Assembly: GCF_026015625.1 (NCBI RefSeq)
Contig: NZ_JAPDVG010000001.1
Location: 1,984,001 to 2,048,000, forward strand
Direction of reading: 5' to 3'
DNA length: 64,000 nucleotides
Source of the DNA: Segatella copri
GTDB lineage: Bacteria; Bacteroidota; Bacteroidia; Bacteroidales; Bacteroidaceae
Part shown: in pieces, positions 25,632-35,394 of the stretch
Position numbering within the stretch: the stretch's first letter is position 1
How the letters are laid out: every line of letters begins with the position of its first letter
The notes under the pieces: generated by a model
Seen by the model: the letters and a program-made list of their open reading frames with translations, nothing else
The model's database searches: none
What the model was told of the DNA's origin: nothing
Program-made: the position numbers and the translations under genes

Positions 25632-28600
25632 ATGAAAAGAAACAAAAAGACATTCTACATTTTATTCTATATAGCAGGAATCATCAGCATTTGGCTGCTG
25701 CCTCTGCAGGCATTCGGCAGCATCAAATTAGACGGGAAGCGACTCTCGGCTAAGGATGGCTTGTCGTGCAATACGGTGAACGATATCATCCAGGATAGAG
25801 ATGGATTTATCTGGCTCGGTACCCCGAATGGTATGAGCCGATATGATGGCTATCAGTTTATCAACTTCACCTATCTCAGCAAGAACTCCGGGCAAAAGAG
25901 TCACCACTCCATCTCCCAGCTCATCAACGACGAGAAACACGGACTCATCTGGGGCTACAATCCATCCAACATCCTCTGCTGCTTCGACCTGGAAACAGCT
26001 CATTTCTCCAATTATTTCGATAAGGAGAATGCTGCGCTCTTGAAAAACCGATTCAAGAGCCAGAATGGCATGTGGCTCTTTTCCGGGGATTTCGGAGCCA
26101 GATACCTGACCTATAGCAACGGGAAGTTTCACGCCACAGATTATACTACAAAGAATGGCAAACTGATAGGCGATCATCAGCTACAGATGACAGAAGACGC
26201 CAAACAGAATGTATGGATCGCATCCGATAAAGGTCTTAACCGCATCACCCCTGATGGCAAGAGCCATCTGATGCTCAAGAACCAGCACATCATCACCCTG
26301 ACTACTGACGGCAATCATATTGCCGTGCTGACCGACAAGGGCGATGCCTTCCTTTATGACAACTCGGGCAAACTCGTCCGGAAATCCCATCTTCCATCCA
26401 TGGTGGGATATGTGGGTAAATCGCGCGCCTCCTTCTTCTGGCAGGGAGAATGGTATATCTTTACCCAGGAAGAAACTTTCGCCATGAACCTGAAAACCGG
26501 CATCTTCCACAAGCCAGCCATCCAGATACCGAATGCCATGTCGAAATTTTTTCTCAAATCCTATGAGTTTCTTTACGACAAGAAGGGAAACGCCTACCTG
26601 TTCAGCAAGAATGGAAAACTCTATAAGAAATTCCATCTGCTGGACGACAAGGCTTACATCAACAGTAGAGACAAGAACTTCGTGGCTGCCGAAGATGCCA
26701 ACGGAAATGTATATATCGTATCTTATGGTAACGGACTCTTCATCTACAACCGGAAGGAAGATGAACTCCAGCACTTCTCAACAGCTGACAAGAATTCACT
26801 CTTCCACTCCAACTTCCTGCTGAGCGTATTCATCGACCGAAGCGGATGCATCTGGATCTGTACGGGAGAGGGCGTATATTGCTGCCGTGAACTAAAGGAT
26901 CTCAACACAGAGCATGTCAAGATAGAACCAAATATCAACCGGGAATGGAGCAACTACGTGCGCCATATCAGCAACATAGGCAATGACAAGCTCGCCGTCA
27001 CTACCCGTGCCAACATAACTTACATCTATGATGCCAAAACCCAACAGCGTTCGTTGGAAATGCAGACCGACGCCTGCGTCTATGACTATGCCATCGACCC
27101 GCAGGGCAAGAAATGGATAGCCACCAAGGGCGACGGCATCTACATTGACAATGTAAGATATTGGAAATATGAGAAGAACCACTATGCTCCAAGCGCATCC
27201 TTCTACAAGACCATCTTCGACAAGCAGGGAAGAGCCTGGATTGCCACCTGGGGAGAAGGTCTGCTCATCACCCCACAGACTACGGGGCAGCAGCCACGGA
27301 AATTCGAGCAGTTTCTGAATGCAAACGGCAAGGAAGCCCAAATCCATGATCTGCTTCTGGACCACAAAGGCAGACTCTGGATATGCAGCAACAATGGCAT
27401 CCTGATGGTGAATACTGTAGAAAAGAAGATTACAGCCCAGAAGTTCCTCCGCTTCAGCGATGAAAACGAAAAGCTGCCGGTAAGCGAAATCAATTGCGGC
27501 ATCGAGGCACATGACGGAAAACTATGGTTTGCAGCAACAGGAGGTATACTGAAATGCAGCTACAACGAGAAGACCGGGGAACTGAAATACGAGCTGTTTG
27601 ATACCAGCAAAGGACTCACCGACAACAATACCCGCTCGCTGGAGGAAGACAACTACGGCAATATCTGGATTGGTACAGAGGAAGGAATCTCCCGTCTCAA
27701 CGCCAAGACTAATGATATCCGTTCGTTCCAGATAGGACGCACCATCTTCAGCAACAACTTTACGGAGAACTGCGCCACCAAGCTGAATGATGGCAGACTG
27801 GTATTCGGTGTATCCGACGGTATGATCTTCATCCAGCCATCCCGCACCATCAGTATGCCGCCAGCCCACATGAAGGCAGTCATCACCGACCTCTCCATCA
27901 ACGGTATCTCGATATACGAAGCAGAAAACGAACAATTCCTAACCAAGGCGCTGAACTATACACGGGAAATCAGCCTGCCACACGACAAGAATTCGTTCAA
28001 CATCCACTTTTCCAACTTCGATTATCCGCACATCCAGGATGCGATATACCAGTACTATATGGAAGGAATAGACAATACTTGGCGCCCGATGACCAGCATC
28101 AACCATGCCGAGTTCAGCGACCTGAACCCTGGCAGCTACACCCTACACATCCGTACCCGTATAGGCAGCAACCAGTGGAGCGAGGAAACCCTGCTGCACA
28201 TCACCATCTGCCAGCCTTGGTACAATACGGTATGGGCGTGGTGCATCTATCTGCTCATCATCAGCGGAGCCGGAGTGCCCTATTACCGTTCATGGCTGAG
28301 AAACTTCGAACTGAACCAGCAGATTGCTTTGGAGAAACAGATGTCTGACTTCCGAATCAACTTCTTCACCCATATCTCTCATGAGTTCCGCACCCCGCTC
28401 GCCATCATCCAGAGTGCCGTGGAAAAGATGATGACCAAGGGAGAAGGCTATGCTTCCAAGAACAATATCTATACCCTCTCCAGAGGAACCAAGCGACTGC
28501 AGCGACTCATCAACCAGCTGATGGAGTTCCGCAAGATCAATACGGGCAATATGAAGCTGAATGTAGAAAAGGGCGAAATCATCGGTTTCGTGCGAAGCAT

Positions 28601-29969
28601 CTACAATGATTTCTATACCATAGCCAAGCAGAAGGACGTCAGCATGAGTTTCACTCCGTGGACTAGCAGGCATGAGATGCTCTTCGACCAGGAAAAGGTG
28701 GAAACCATCGTCTATAACCTGCTGAGCAACGCCGTGAAATATACCCCGGACAGGGGCATCATCAGCGTAAGACTCTATTTGGAGAACGACATCGTATTCT
28801 TCTCGGTAGAAGACAACGGTCCGGGCATCAAGCCGGAAAGAGAGGCTGACCTCTTCAAGCCATTCATGCACGGCTATGCTTCCAAGGGCGGTATGGGCAT
28901 CGGTCTCTTTACGGCGCATCAGATGGCAGAAATCCACAAGGGTTCGCTCACCTATCAGCGTTCCCGGAATCTCGGAGGCAGCCGCTTCTGCCTTGCCCTG
29001 CCAGACGATGCCGGCAAGTATCAGCCGGAGGATATCATCGAGAAGAAGGCGCTGGACGGGCACAGCATCGACAAGGACGAGATAGACATGATCGTGAAGG
29101 AGATGACTCCGAAAGCCATCAACAACGTTACCGTGATGGTGATAGAAGACGATCCGGACATGCTGGAACAGATCAAGTCGGAGCTGTCGGTCTATTTCCA
29201 TGTAGAAACATTCATGAACGGAAAGACGGGTTACGAGAACATCCGGAAGATTAAGCCAGCCCTGCTCATCAGCGACATCCAGTTGCCGGAAATGAGCGGC
29301 TACGAGATTGTAAGCAACATGAAGGCGGATCCGGAGACGCAGAATATCCCGGTCATCATGCTGACCGCCTTTGATGATACCAGCCATATACTGAAGGCAT
29401 ACAAGAACTTCGTAGATGACTATATGGTGAAGCCTTGCAACTTCAAGCTCCTCATCGCCCGAGCCCTGCAGTTTGTGGCTATGGACCTGAAGGCGAAACA
29501 GCAGGCTGAAGAGAAGGCGAAGCTTCAGGAAGAGACCCTGCAGGAGAATGCTCCGCAAGAGAACCCAGAGCAGACGTCAGGCGGAGAAGCTATCCTGATC
29601 AAGCCTGTGAAGGAGCTCAAGAAGAATGAGCCAACCCTCCTGATGTCAACCCTCGACAAGAAGTTCAAGGACAAGCTGGAGGCAATCGTGGCACAGCATA
29701 TCGGCGACAACAACTTCAATGTAGACCGCCTTGCCGAGCTGCTCTGCCTGGGCAGAACCACGGTATATAACCGCACGAAGAGCATCATGGGTGTTTCGCC
29801 AAACATCTATATCCAGAACGAGCGCCTGCGCATTGCCGCCAAGCTCCTGCTGGAAGGCGAATACACGGTATCAGAAATCAGCGAGAAGGTTGGTTTCTCC
29901 GATGCCACCTATTTCTATAAGTGCTTCAAGAACAAGTATGGAATAGCGCCTAGCAAGTATGGCAAGTAA
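25632..29969 (+). CDS. Hybrid two-component system regulator (HTCS) of the RG-I locus
   Basis: A 1445-residue one-protein signalling system. The start ATG 25632 was chosen because the frame's earlier TTG lies inside the -7 element. Order: signal/TM anchor (~15-35), periplasmic two-component propeller repeats (DRDGFIWLGTPNGMSRYDG; YGNIWIGTEEGISRL), a Y_Y_Y domain (~740-840), TM at ~865-885 (VWAWCIYLLIISGAG), HisKA with H917 (SHEFRTPL), HATPase (VEDNGPGIKPE; GGMGIGLF), receiver with phospho-acceptor D1215 (LLISDIQLPEMSG), and a C-terminal AraC helix-turn-helix (VSEISEKVGFSDATYFYKCFKNKYG). It should sense an RG-I oligosaccharide in the periplasm and activate the flanking operons. Confidence 0.95.
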   Translation: MKRNKKTFYILFYIAGIISIWLLPLQAFGSIKLDGKRLSAKDGLSCNTVNDIIQDRDGFIWLGTPNGMSRYDGYQFINFTYLSKNSGQKSHHSISQLINDEKHGLIWGYNPSNILCCFDLETAHFSNYFDKENAALLKNRFKSQNGMWLFSGDFGARYLTYSNGKFHATDYTTKNGKLIGDHQLQMTEDAKQNVWIASDKGLNRITPDGKSHLMLKNQHIITLTTDGNHIAVLTDKGDAFLYDNSGKLVRKSHLPSMVGYVGKSRASFFWQGEWYIFTQEETFAMNLKTGIFHKPAIQIPNAMSKFFLKSYEFLYDKKGNAYLFSKNGKLYKKFHLLDDKAYINSRDKNFVAAEDANGNVYIVSYGNGLFIYNRKEDELQHFSTADKNSLFHSNFLLSVFIDRSGCIWICTGEGVYCCRELKDLNTEHVKIEPNINREWSNYVRHISNIGNDKLAVTTRANITYIYDAKTQQRSLEMQTDACVYDYAIDPQGKKWIATKGDGIYIDNVRYWKYEKNHYAPSASFYKTIFDKQGRAWIATWGEGLLITPQTTGQQPRKFEQFLNANGKEAQIHDLLLDHKGRLWICSNNGILMVNTVEKKITAQKFLRFSDENEKLPVSEINCGIEAHDGKLWFAATGGILKCSYNEKTGELKYELFDTSKGLTDNNTRSLEEDNYGNIWIGTEEGISRLNAKTNDIRSFQIGRTIFSNNFTENCATKLNDGRLVFGVSDGMIFIQPSRTISMPPAHMKAVITDLSINGISIYEAENEQFLTKALNYTREISLPHDKNSFNIHFSNFDYPHIQDAIYQYYMEGIDNTWRPMTSINHAEFSDLNPGSYTLHIRTRIGSNQWSEETLLHITICQPWYNTVWAWCIYLLIISGAGVPYYRSWLRNFELNQQIALEKQMSDFRINFFTHISHEFRTPLAIIQSAVEKMMTKGEGYASKNNIYTLSRGTKRLQRLINQLMEFRKINTGNMKLNVEKGEIIGFVRSIYNDFYTIAKQKDVSMSFTPWTSRHEMLFDQEKVETIVYNLLSNAVKYTPDRGIISVRLYLENDIVFFSVEDNGPGIKPEREADLFKPFMHGYASKGGMGIGLFTAHQMAEIHKGSLTYQRSRNLGGSRFCLALPDDAGKYQPEDIIEKKALDGHSIDKDEIDMIVKEMTPKAINNVTVMVIEDDPDMLEQIKSELSVYFHVETFMNGKTGYENIRKIKPALLISDIQLPEMSGYEIVSNMKADPETQNIPVIMLTAFDDTSHILKAYKNFVDDYMVKPCNFKLLIARALQFVAMDLKAKQQAEEKAKLQEETLQENAPQENPEQTSGGEAILIKPVKELKKNEPTLLMSTLDKKFKDKLEAIVAQHIGDNNFNVDRLAELLCLGRTTVYNRTKSIMGVSPNIYIQNERLRIAAKLLLEGEYTVSEISEKVGFSDATYFYKCFKNKYGIAPSKYGK

Positions 29970-29999
29970 AGATTGCCTGCCAAATAGATTACAAAAAAA

Positions 30000-30030
30000 A
30001 CTCGTTGGCAAATACCAACGAGTTTTTTTT
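30000..30030. terminator. Bidirectional terminator after the HTCS
   Basis: ACTCGTTGG, a 6-base loop and CCAACGAGT with an A-run before and eight T after. It ends the HTCS (plus) and the uptake operon (minus). Confidence 0.92.
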
Positions 30031-30048
30031 ATTCTTATAATCATCCTA

Positions 30049-30640
30049 TTACCAGCCAGGATTCTGCTCCCACTTCTGTCCATATTTTTCATGTTTCAGC
30101 ATCACGTCGTTAGGAATTGGGAAGAGATACATCTTGTCATCCCACTGGCGCTGTACGGTTTCACGGGTATAGGTGAAGGAACCATCATCATTCCTGGTAA
30201 TCTTCATCTCCTGAATGTTCTTGAAGAACTTGTCAGCCTCCTTCCAGCGGCGTACATCCCAGAAGCGATGACCCTCGAAGGCAAGCTCTACCATGCGCTC
30301 GTTCTGATACTTGCTCCACCACTCATCATTGCTCAACGAAGTAGGGAAATCAGGCATTCCGGCACGCTGGCGAATCTTATCTACAGCCTCGTCTGCCGAC
30401 ATAGGGAGATCGGCACTCGTAGCAGTGGCACTGCCCAGATACTTGAATGCAGCCTCAGCATAGTTGAGATAGAACTCACCCAGACGATAGGTAACCCAGG
30501 TATGATAGTCGCCCTGCTTCTTGGTCTTTGAAGTAAGGTCGATATCACCATGCAGCAACTTCTTCAGATAGTAACCCGTAGGAGTGCCACAGATCACCAT
30601 TCTTGGCGATGGTCAGCTCGAAGCGAGAATCACAGTGACA
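30049..30640 (-). pseudogene. Truncated duplicate of the SusD1 3' end
   Basis: From the stop codon at 30049 upward, the sequence is almost identical to the 3' part of SusD1 (33595 upward); homology starts exactly at the stop codon and the flanks differ. At ~30590 the copy lacks ~77 bp present in SusD1 (34132-34208), a deletion between two GTAGG words, which shifts the frame. Homology resumes for ~50 bp (ATCACCATTCTTGG...) and stops at ~30640. No signal peptide or N-terminal half remains, so it cannot make a working SusD. It reads as a scar of tandem duplication or recombination at the end of the uptake operon. Confidence 0.9.
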
Positions 30641-30679
30641 CAATTTATAGACTGTAGTATATTTAGCTTTCAACATACA

Positions 30680-30705
30680 AACTCGCAAACACTTACCAAC
30701 GAGTT
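30680..30705 (-). terminator. Weak or decayed terminator after the unknown lipoprotein
   Basis: AACTCG and CGAGTT arms around 14 bases resemble the terminator at 30000-30030 (shared TACCAACGAGTT), but the stem is shorter and the T-run is poor. It looks like a diverged copy of that terminator. Confidence 0.4.
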
Positions 30706-30745
30706 AGTATTTTATAATAATCATTGAACACCTTTTCAAAAAACA

Positions 30746-32428
30746 TTATTTTTTTACGATAGGAACATTAGGATATTCTTCTAAATACAGGTGGTCATCA
30801 AAACGAGAATAATCCCATTTTAAATAAGGAACAAACTTGTGATATAAAGAAACCATGTTACCTTCTTTTGTATTTATCTTTATGTTAAACAGAGAAATGA
30901 AATCTGAAAATGTATCAAACTCTGAACGAGCTCCAGGAAGACCATCAGGCGTAGTTGGTATATAAGTTTCAATTGGAGCTTGTGAAATATCCATGTCATC
31001 TATAACGTTACCATCTTCATCCCAAAAAGGTAAAGTAACAAGATAATATGAATTTCCCATTGTGTATGTTTTGCCATATAGCCAATTACCATTTGTAATA
31101 AAATCCACCATACCGTGATCAGAATATTTGGTACCAAAAGCATTTTGAACACAAGGACCACCTATTTGAGTTTCCACCCTAACTCGAGCAGGATTAGAAC
31201 CACCTAACCTAGAAACCAAATCAGGATTAAAGACAACATACTCTCTATTGTCCCAATCAGTACTAGCATACATCCTATAATCGAACCAAAATGGAATCCC
31301 AATATTTTGCTTTTCTAAAACCACATAAGGATTTACAAGAACAGCAGGCTTCTTCGTAAGGCACCAAACTCCTAATCGCCCAACATTTTTCACAGATATA
31401 GACATAGACAAAGGCACAATCAATCCTGTTTGCAATGTTTTCATCTCACCTTCTAATTCTACAGTTCCTACAGTATTCAACTGAACAGATTGAGTGGTTT
31501 GAGTTGTCTTGGAAAACGATCCAATAAAAGAACCTAAAGCAGCTCCCACAGCAGAGGTAACTAAAGAACCAGCCCCACTGCTAAGAGACTTTTTCACATC
31601 ATCTCCAAAGTTGGCATCCTTTACTTGATCTGAAACCCAATCTTTGGCAGTATTTCCAACTAAACTTGCAACACCTTTGACCACTCCATTCAATGGATTA
31701 GATGTCGTAGTAGATATAACAGTACCCTTTGTCTTAGAATTAAGTTTGCCATCAAGTTTTATTGATGAAGTTGTCATCGACATCGGTATAATTTGCAAGC
31801 TACCCTCTGTAAAATCTGGATCATAAGCCAATTCTACCTGAAAACAATTCCACCCAACATTAAAACCTCTAGAATCGTCACTCGTAATATTACTTAAATA
31901 AATATCTCGCACAGATTTATCTGTAGACAATCGAGCATATTCACCAGTAAAGGCCAAAAAGGATTGAGGATTTTCAAAATGAAGCTTCCATATTGCTGTA
32001 TTTTGTAAATTTGAGCTATTTTGCTCTAAATAATAAAATATCTTTAGTATTCCTGTATAATGATTATGAAAAATCAAATAATTCATACCATTTTCTCCAT
32101 ATCCATTCACCGTATGAGCTATTAAATCCCATCCATCACTCGGAAGAATATCGGTACGGATTTCATAAGGTATAGTACCAGAAGTGATTTTCTTATTCCA
32201 TGGAGTATGAACATAACTACCAGAAGCCAATTGCACAGTTTCCCATTTTTCCCAGCTTGACGTGACAACAGAACTTCTTGTTAAATTATTCCATCTATTG
32301 GGATATGCAACTTTGCCATTTGTTGAGTCACACTTTTCAAATGACAAAGTCTGATGATCAACAATATTGTCAACACTACAAGAAGAAAGGAAAATCAAAA
32401 ACAACAGATAATATTTAAACGTTCTCAT
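30746..32428 (-). CDS. Lipoprotein of unknown function with a glycine-zipper segment
   Basis: A 560-residue protein with lipobox LSSC at residues ~14-17 and an SVDN start to the mature part, typical of exported Bacteroidetes lipoproteins. Residues ~50-220 are aromatic-rich and beta-like. At ~285-310 lies GAGSLVTSAVGAALGSFIGSF, a small-residue hydrophobic stretch like a glycine zipper, flanked by Ser/Thr-rich linkers (SKTTQTTQSVQL). The rest is beta-rich with many Trp/Tyr. Base composition is clearly more AT-rich than SusC/SusD. I recognise no family. Being last intact gene of the uptake operon it may bind glycan on the surface, but the zipper segment would be odd for a plain SusE/F-type binder and could insert into membrane. 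Confidence 0.6.
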   Translation of the reverse strand: MRTFKYYLLFLIFLSSCSVDNIVDHQTLSFEKCDSTNGKVAYPNRWNNLTRSSVVTSSWEKWETVQLASGSYVHTPWNKKITSGTIPYEIRTDILPSDGWDLIAHTVNGYGENGMNYLIFHNHYTGILKIFYYLEQNSSNLQNTAIWKLHFENPQSFLAFTGEYARLSTDKSVRDIYLSNITSDDSRGFNVGWNCFQVELAYDPDFTEGSLQIIPMSMTTSSIKLDGKLNSKTKGTVISTTTSNPLNGVVKGVASLVGNTAKDWVSDQVKDANFGDDVKKSLSSGAGSLVTSAVGAALGSFIGSFSKTTQTTQSVQLNTVGTVELEGEMKTLQTGLIVPLSMSISVKNVGRLGVWCLTKKPAVLVNPYVVLEKQNIGIPFWFDYRMYASTDWDNREYVVFNPDLVSRLGGSNPARVRVETQIGGPCVQNAFGTKYSDHGMVDFITNGNWLYGKTYTMGNSYYLVTLPFWDEDGNVIDDMDISQAPIETYIPTTPDGLPGARSEFDTFSDFISLFNIKINTKEGNMVSLYHKFVPYLKWDYSRFDDHLYLEEYPNVPIVKK

Positions 32429-32483
32429 TTATTCTCTTTTTTAAAGGGCATGCCCGTTTCAAAAAACAAGCATGCCATGTTAT

Positions 32484-33524
32484 TTATTCAGAAACGAAAT
32501 ACAATCCCCAAACATTTGGATATTCTTTCAATATATCCAAGAATGCCAAAGTTTGTTTTTTAAGTAATTCATCTTTTACATCTGCGAACTTTCCTCGAAC
32601 ATACAAATCCATCGCATTTGCATTATATGGACTATTCAACATAATAGCCAACTTACCATCTACATCGTAAGCAGCTCTCAATATATACTTATCTTCTGAT
32701 TTATATTTAGTGAACAGCCTTTCTACATCTGGAGTACCCACATTCAAGAACTTAGCAGTAAAAGACTCTGCCTGCGCTTTCGTAAATTCCAGAATCATGT
32801 CATGACTTTGATTCGTAAGCCAATACTTTATCGTCATTAGATTAGAAGACACAGTTTCACCTTTATTATTGCTCAACATATCTATTGTCAACTTGCCATC
32901 ATTAGAGAAAGTCAACTTTGCTACAGAATCTGTCTTTGCATAAAGATTTGACATACCAGACAATGTACTTTCTGCAAGTTGTGAATAAGCATATTCCACG
33001 CCGTCAATTGTCATAAATCTTGCATCGCCACTCTTTACAGCAGTACAAACTTTTTTGAAATTAAAAGTAAAGGGTTGTTTTAGCAAAGCTTCTTTAACAA
33101 CATTATATACCACCTTCAGTTTGAAGTAATGACCTACACTAGATCTCGATGGGAAATAGACACCACTCACGGTCATGTCGTAATCGGAATTCTCGACCTT
33201 TCCCTGATACTGGATTTCATCAGCCTGTGGAAGAACATCCACAACCAACTGAATGTCATCATCAGATGAAGGAACGATACCAGAGATGGTCATCTTCATC
33301 TTGGTAGAATCTCCTTCTACCGCCTCAAACTTAGCCTTGACGTCATCCTTGCGAGGAGAGGTAACACCATTCCAAATAAAACTATAATTGGAAGCAACCA
33401 ACTCTTGGTTCAGCATCACCTTGCTGCTCATCACGCCAGCATTATCATCGTCAGAGCAAGAGGCGAAAACAAGGATGCCCAAAAGGACTAATACATATTT
33501 TTCAAAAAAACTATATACTTTCAT
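32484..33524 (-). CDS. SusE/F-position lipoprotein, DUF4925-like
   Basis: A 346-residue lipoprotein (lipobox FASC, residues ~20-23, then SDDDN, an acidic stretch typical of surface export). It repeats a beta-rich pattern twice: KVMLNQELVASNYSF...KAKFEAVEGD...KMKMTISGIVP and later KLTFSNDGKLTIDML. This resembles DUF4925-type proteins found downstream of SusD in many loci, but the match is by eye and not firm. It begins 70 bases after SusD1 and precedes the unknown lipoprotein by 55 bases. Likely a surface glycan-binding helper. Confidence 0.55.
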   Translation of the reverse strand: MKVYSFFEKYVLVLLGILVFASCSDDDNAGVMSSKVMLNQELVASNYSFIWNGVTSPRKDDVKAKFEAVEGDSTKMKMTISGIVPSSDDDIQLVVDVLPQADEIQYQGKVENSDYDMTVSGVYFPSRSSVGHYFKLKVVYNVVKEALLKQPFTFNFKKVCTAVKSGDARFMTIDGVEYAYSQLAESTLSGMSNLYAKTDSVAKLTFSNDGKLTIDMLSNNKGETVSSNLMTIKYWLTNQSHDMILEFTKAQAESFTAKFLNVGTPDVERLFTKYKSEDKYILRAAYDVDGKLAIMLNSPYNANAMDLYVRGKFADVKDELLKKQTLAFLDILKEYPNVWGLYFVSE

Positions 33525-33594
33525 AATCGTTACTGTTTAAGTTATCGGCTAAGGTTTTTACGCCTTAGCCAATAGTATATTATAATTGTTTTTG

Positions 33595-35373
33595 TTACCA
33601 GCCAGGATTCTGCTCCCACTTCTGACCATATTTCTCGTGCTTCAGCATCACGTCGTTAGGAATAGGGAAGAGATACATCTTGTCATCCCACTGGCGCTGT
33701 ACGGTTTCACGGGTATAGGTGAAGGAACCATCATCGTTCCTGGTAATCTTCATCTCCTGAATGTTCTTGAAGAACTTGTCTGCCTCCTTCCATCGGCGTA
33801 CATCCCAGAAGCGATGACCCTCGAAAGCCAACTCTACCATACGCTCGTTCTGATACTTGCTCCACCACTCATCATTGCTCAACGAAGTAGGGAAATCAGG
33901 CATACCGGCACGCTTGCGAATCTTATCTACAGCCTCGTCTGCCGACATAGGGAGATCGGCACTCGTAGCAGTGGCACTGCCCAGATACTTGAATGCAGCC
34001 TCAGCATAGTTGAGATAGAACTCACCCAGACGATAGGTAACCCAGGTATGATAGTCGCCCTGCTTCTTGGTCTTTGAAGTAAGGTCGATATCACCATGCA
34101 GCAACTTCTTCAGATAGTAACCCGTAGGAGTAGCACCCACCAATGGCTCGGCATTCACACCGCCATAATAGGTCTGGAGAGCAGCCTTCTTATAGTTGGC
34201 TGCAGTAGGCCATACATCACCATTCTTGGCAATGGTCAGCTCGAAGCGAGGGTCACGGCCAGCGTAAGGATTCTGCTCATCATAACCACTGCCAGCCTCA
34301 TTGATACCCTTACCCGTAGCCTTCATCTCGTAGGCATCCACCAGGTTCTGGGATGGACAGTTTCTACCGGAAGCAGAATAACTAGCCTTTGCCATATCGA
34401 TACCAAACGGATAGTTGTAGCTCTCTACTACATTATCTGATGGATCGGTAGAAGAAATCTTGCTACCATAGATACGGCGACCGAAGATGATCTCGCACTT
34501 CTTGTCGGCATCCTTGTAATTATTGGTTGACCAGAGATCAGCATACTTGGCAGCGAGCTTCATGCCTCTTGCCTCGCAGGCATCCAGCAATTCCTTGGTA
34601 TAGAGAGCAGCCTTGTGGTAACGCTCCTTATCGCCTGAAGGATTGAAGAGCGGACTTGCCCAATAGAGCGCTGCACGAGCCTTGAGGGCAAGAACGGTCA
34701 GGTTGTTGGCACGTCCATCCTCGGCAGTACTCAGAGCCATGCTTCCCAGGTCAGAGTAATCCTTGATGATGCTGTCCTTTACGGCATCACATTCATCGAA
34801 GATGTACTGGAACACCTCATCAGATGACTTGCGAGGCTGATTGTTGACATCAGCTGCCGCCATCTCAGGGTCGATGACAGGCACACCACCATACTGGCGA
34901 ACGAGATTGAAATAGAAGTAAGCACGCCAGAAGCGGGCCTCCCACTTATAGTTCTCGTAACGGAACATCTGCTGCTGATAGTCGGCATTGAGCTCGAAAT
35001 CCTCGAACTTCAAGTCCTGGAAATCCTTCAATACCACATTGCAGGTCTTGATGCCCTTATACATATTGCGCCAGAGCGAACCCTGGGCGTTGGATGGGCT
35101 CCAGCTGCCGTTATAGAAGGTCTCGATGCTGGTACCGCTCACGGAGTAAACACTCTCGTCGGTGGCAGAGGCAAGCATGCCTCCGCCAAAGTTCTGACCA
35201 TAATCATAGTCTGCATAATTGTAGATATCGGTCATGAAACCACCCACCTTCTCGAAGGTCTGAATCACATAATCCTTATCCTTGACTACCGTCTCGCTGT
35301 AATCCATCTTATCGCTGCAAGATGCCAGCGCCAAGAGTCCGAACAGACCATATACTAATTTATTTGTTTTCAT
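33595..35373 (-). CDS. SusD/RagB-family outer-membrane glycan-binding lipoprotein (SusD1)
   Basis: A 592-residue lipoprotein (LASC lipobox, residues ~16-19, then SDKMD). TPR-like helices: GIKTCNVVLKDFQDL, EARFWRAYFYFNLVRQYGGVPVI near residues 130-165, and the C-terminal RagB signature RLGEFYLNYAEAAF, ERMVELAFEGHRFWDVRRW and a PIPNDVML...NPGW ending. It caps the SusC1 barrel, 22 bases upstream in the operon, and delivers glycan to it. Its 3' third is duplicated at 30049-30640. Confidence 0.93.
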   Translation of the reverse strand: MKTNKLVYGLFGLLALASCSDKMDYSETVVKDKDYVIQTFEKVGGFMTDIYNYADYDYGQNFGGGMLASATDESVYSVSGTSIETFYNGSWSPSNAQGSLWRNMYKGIKTCNVVLKDFQDLKFEDFELNADYQQQMFRYENYKWEARFWRAYFYFNLVRQYGGVPVIDPEMAAADVNNQPRKSSDEVFQYIFDECDAVKDSIIKDYSDLGSMALSTAEDGRANNLTVLALKARAALYWASPLFNPSGDKERYHKAALYTKELLDACEARGMKLAAKYADLWSTNNYKDADKKCEIIFGRRIYGSKISSTDPSDNVVESYNYPFGIDMAKASYSASGRNCPSQNLVDAYEMKATGKGINEAGSGYDEQNPYAGRDPRFELTIAKNGDVWPTAANYKKAALQTYYGGVNAEPLVGATPTGYYLKKLLHGDIDLTSKTKKQGDYHTWVTYRLGEFYLNYAEAAFKYLGSATATSADLPMSADEAVDKIRKRAGMPDFPTSLSNDEWWSKYQNERMVELAFEGHRFWDVRRWKEADKFFKNIQEMKITRNDDGSFTYTRETVQRQWDDKMYLFPIPNDVMLKHEKYGQKWEQNPGW

Positions 35374-35394
35374 TATTGTTCTACTTTAAGATAA

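Noticed and set aside
28290..29558. 422-codon minus-strand frame
   Set aside because: Lies opposite the kinase, receiver and AraC parts of the HTCS, which are clearly coding on the plus strand.
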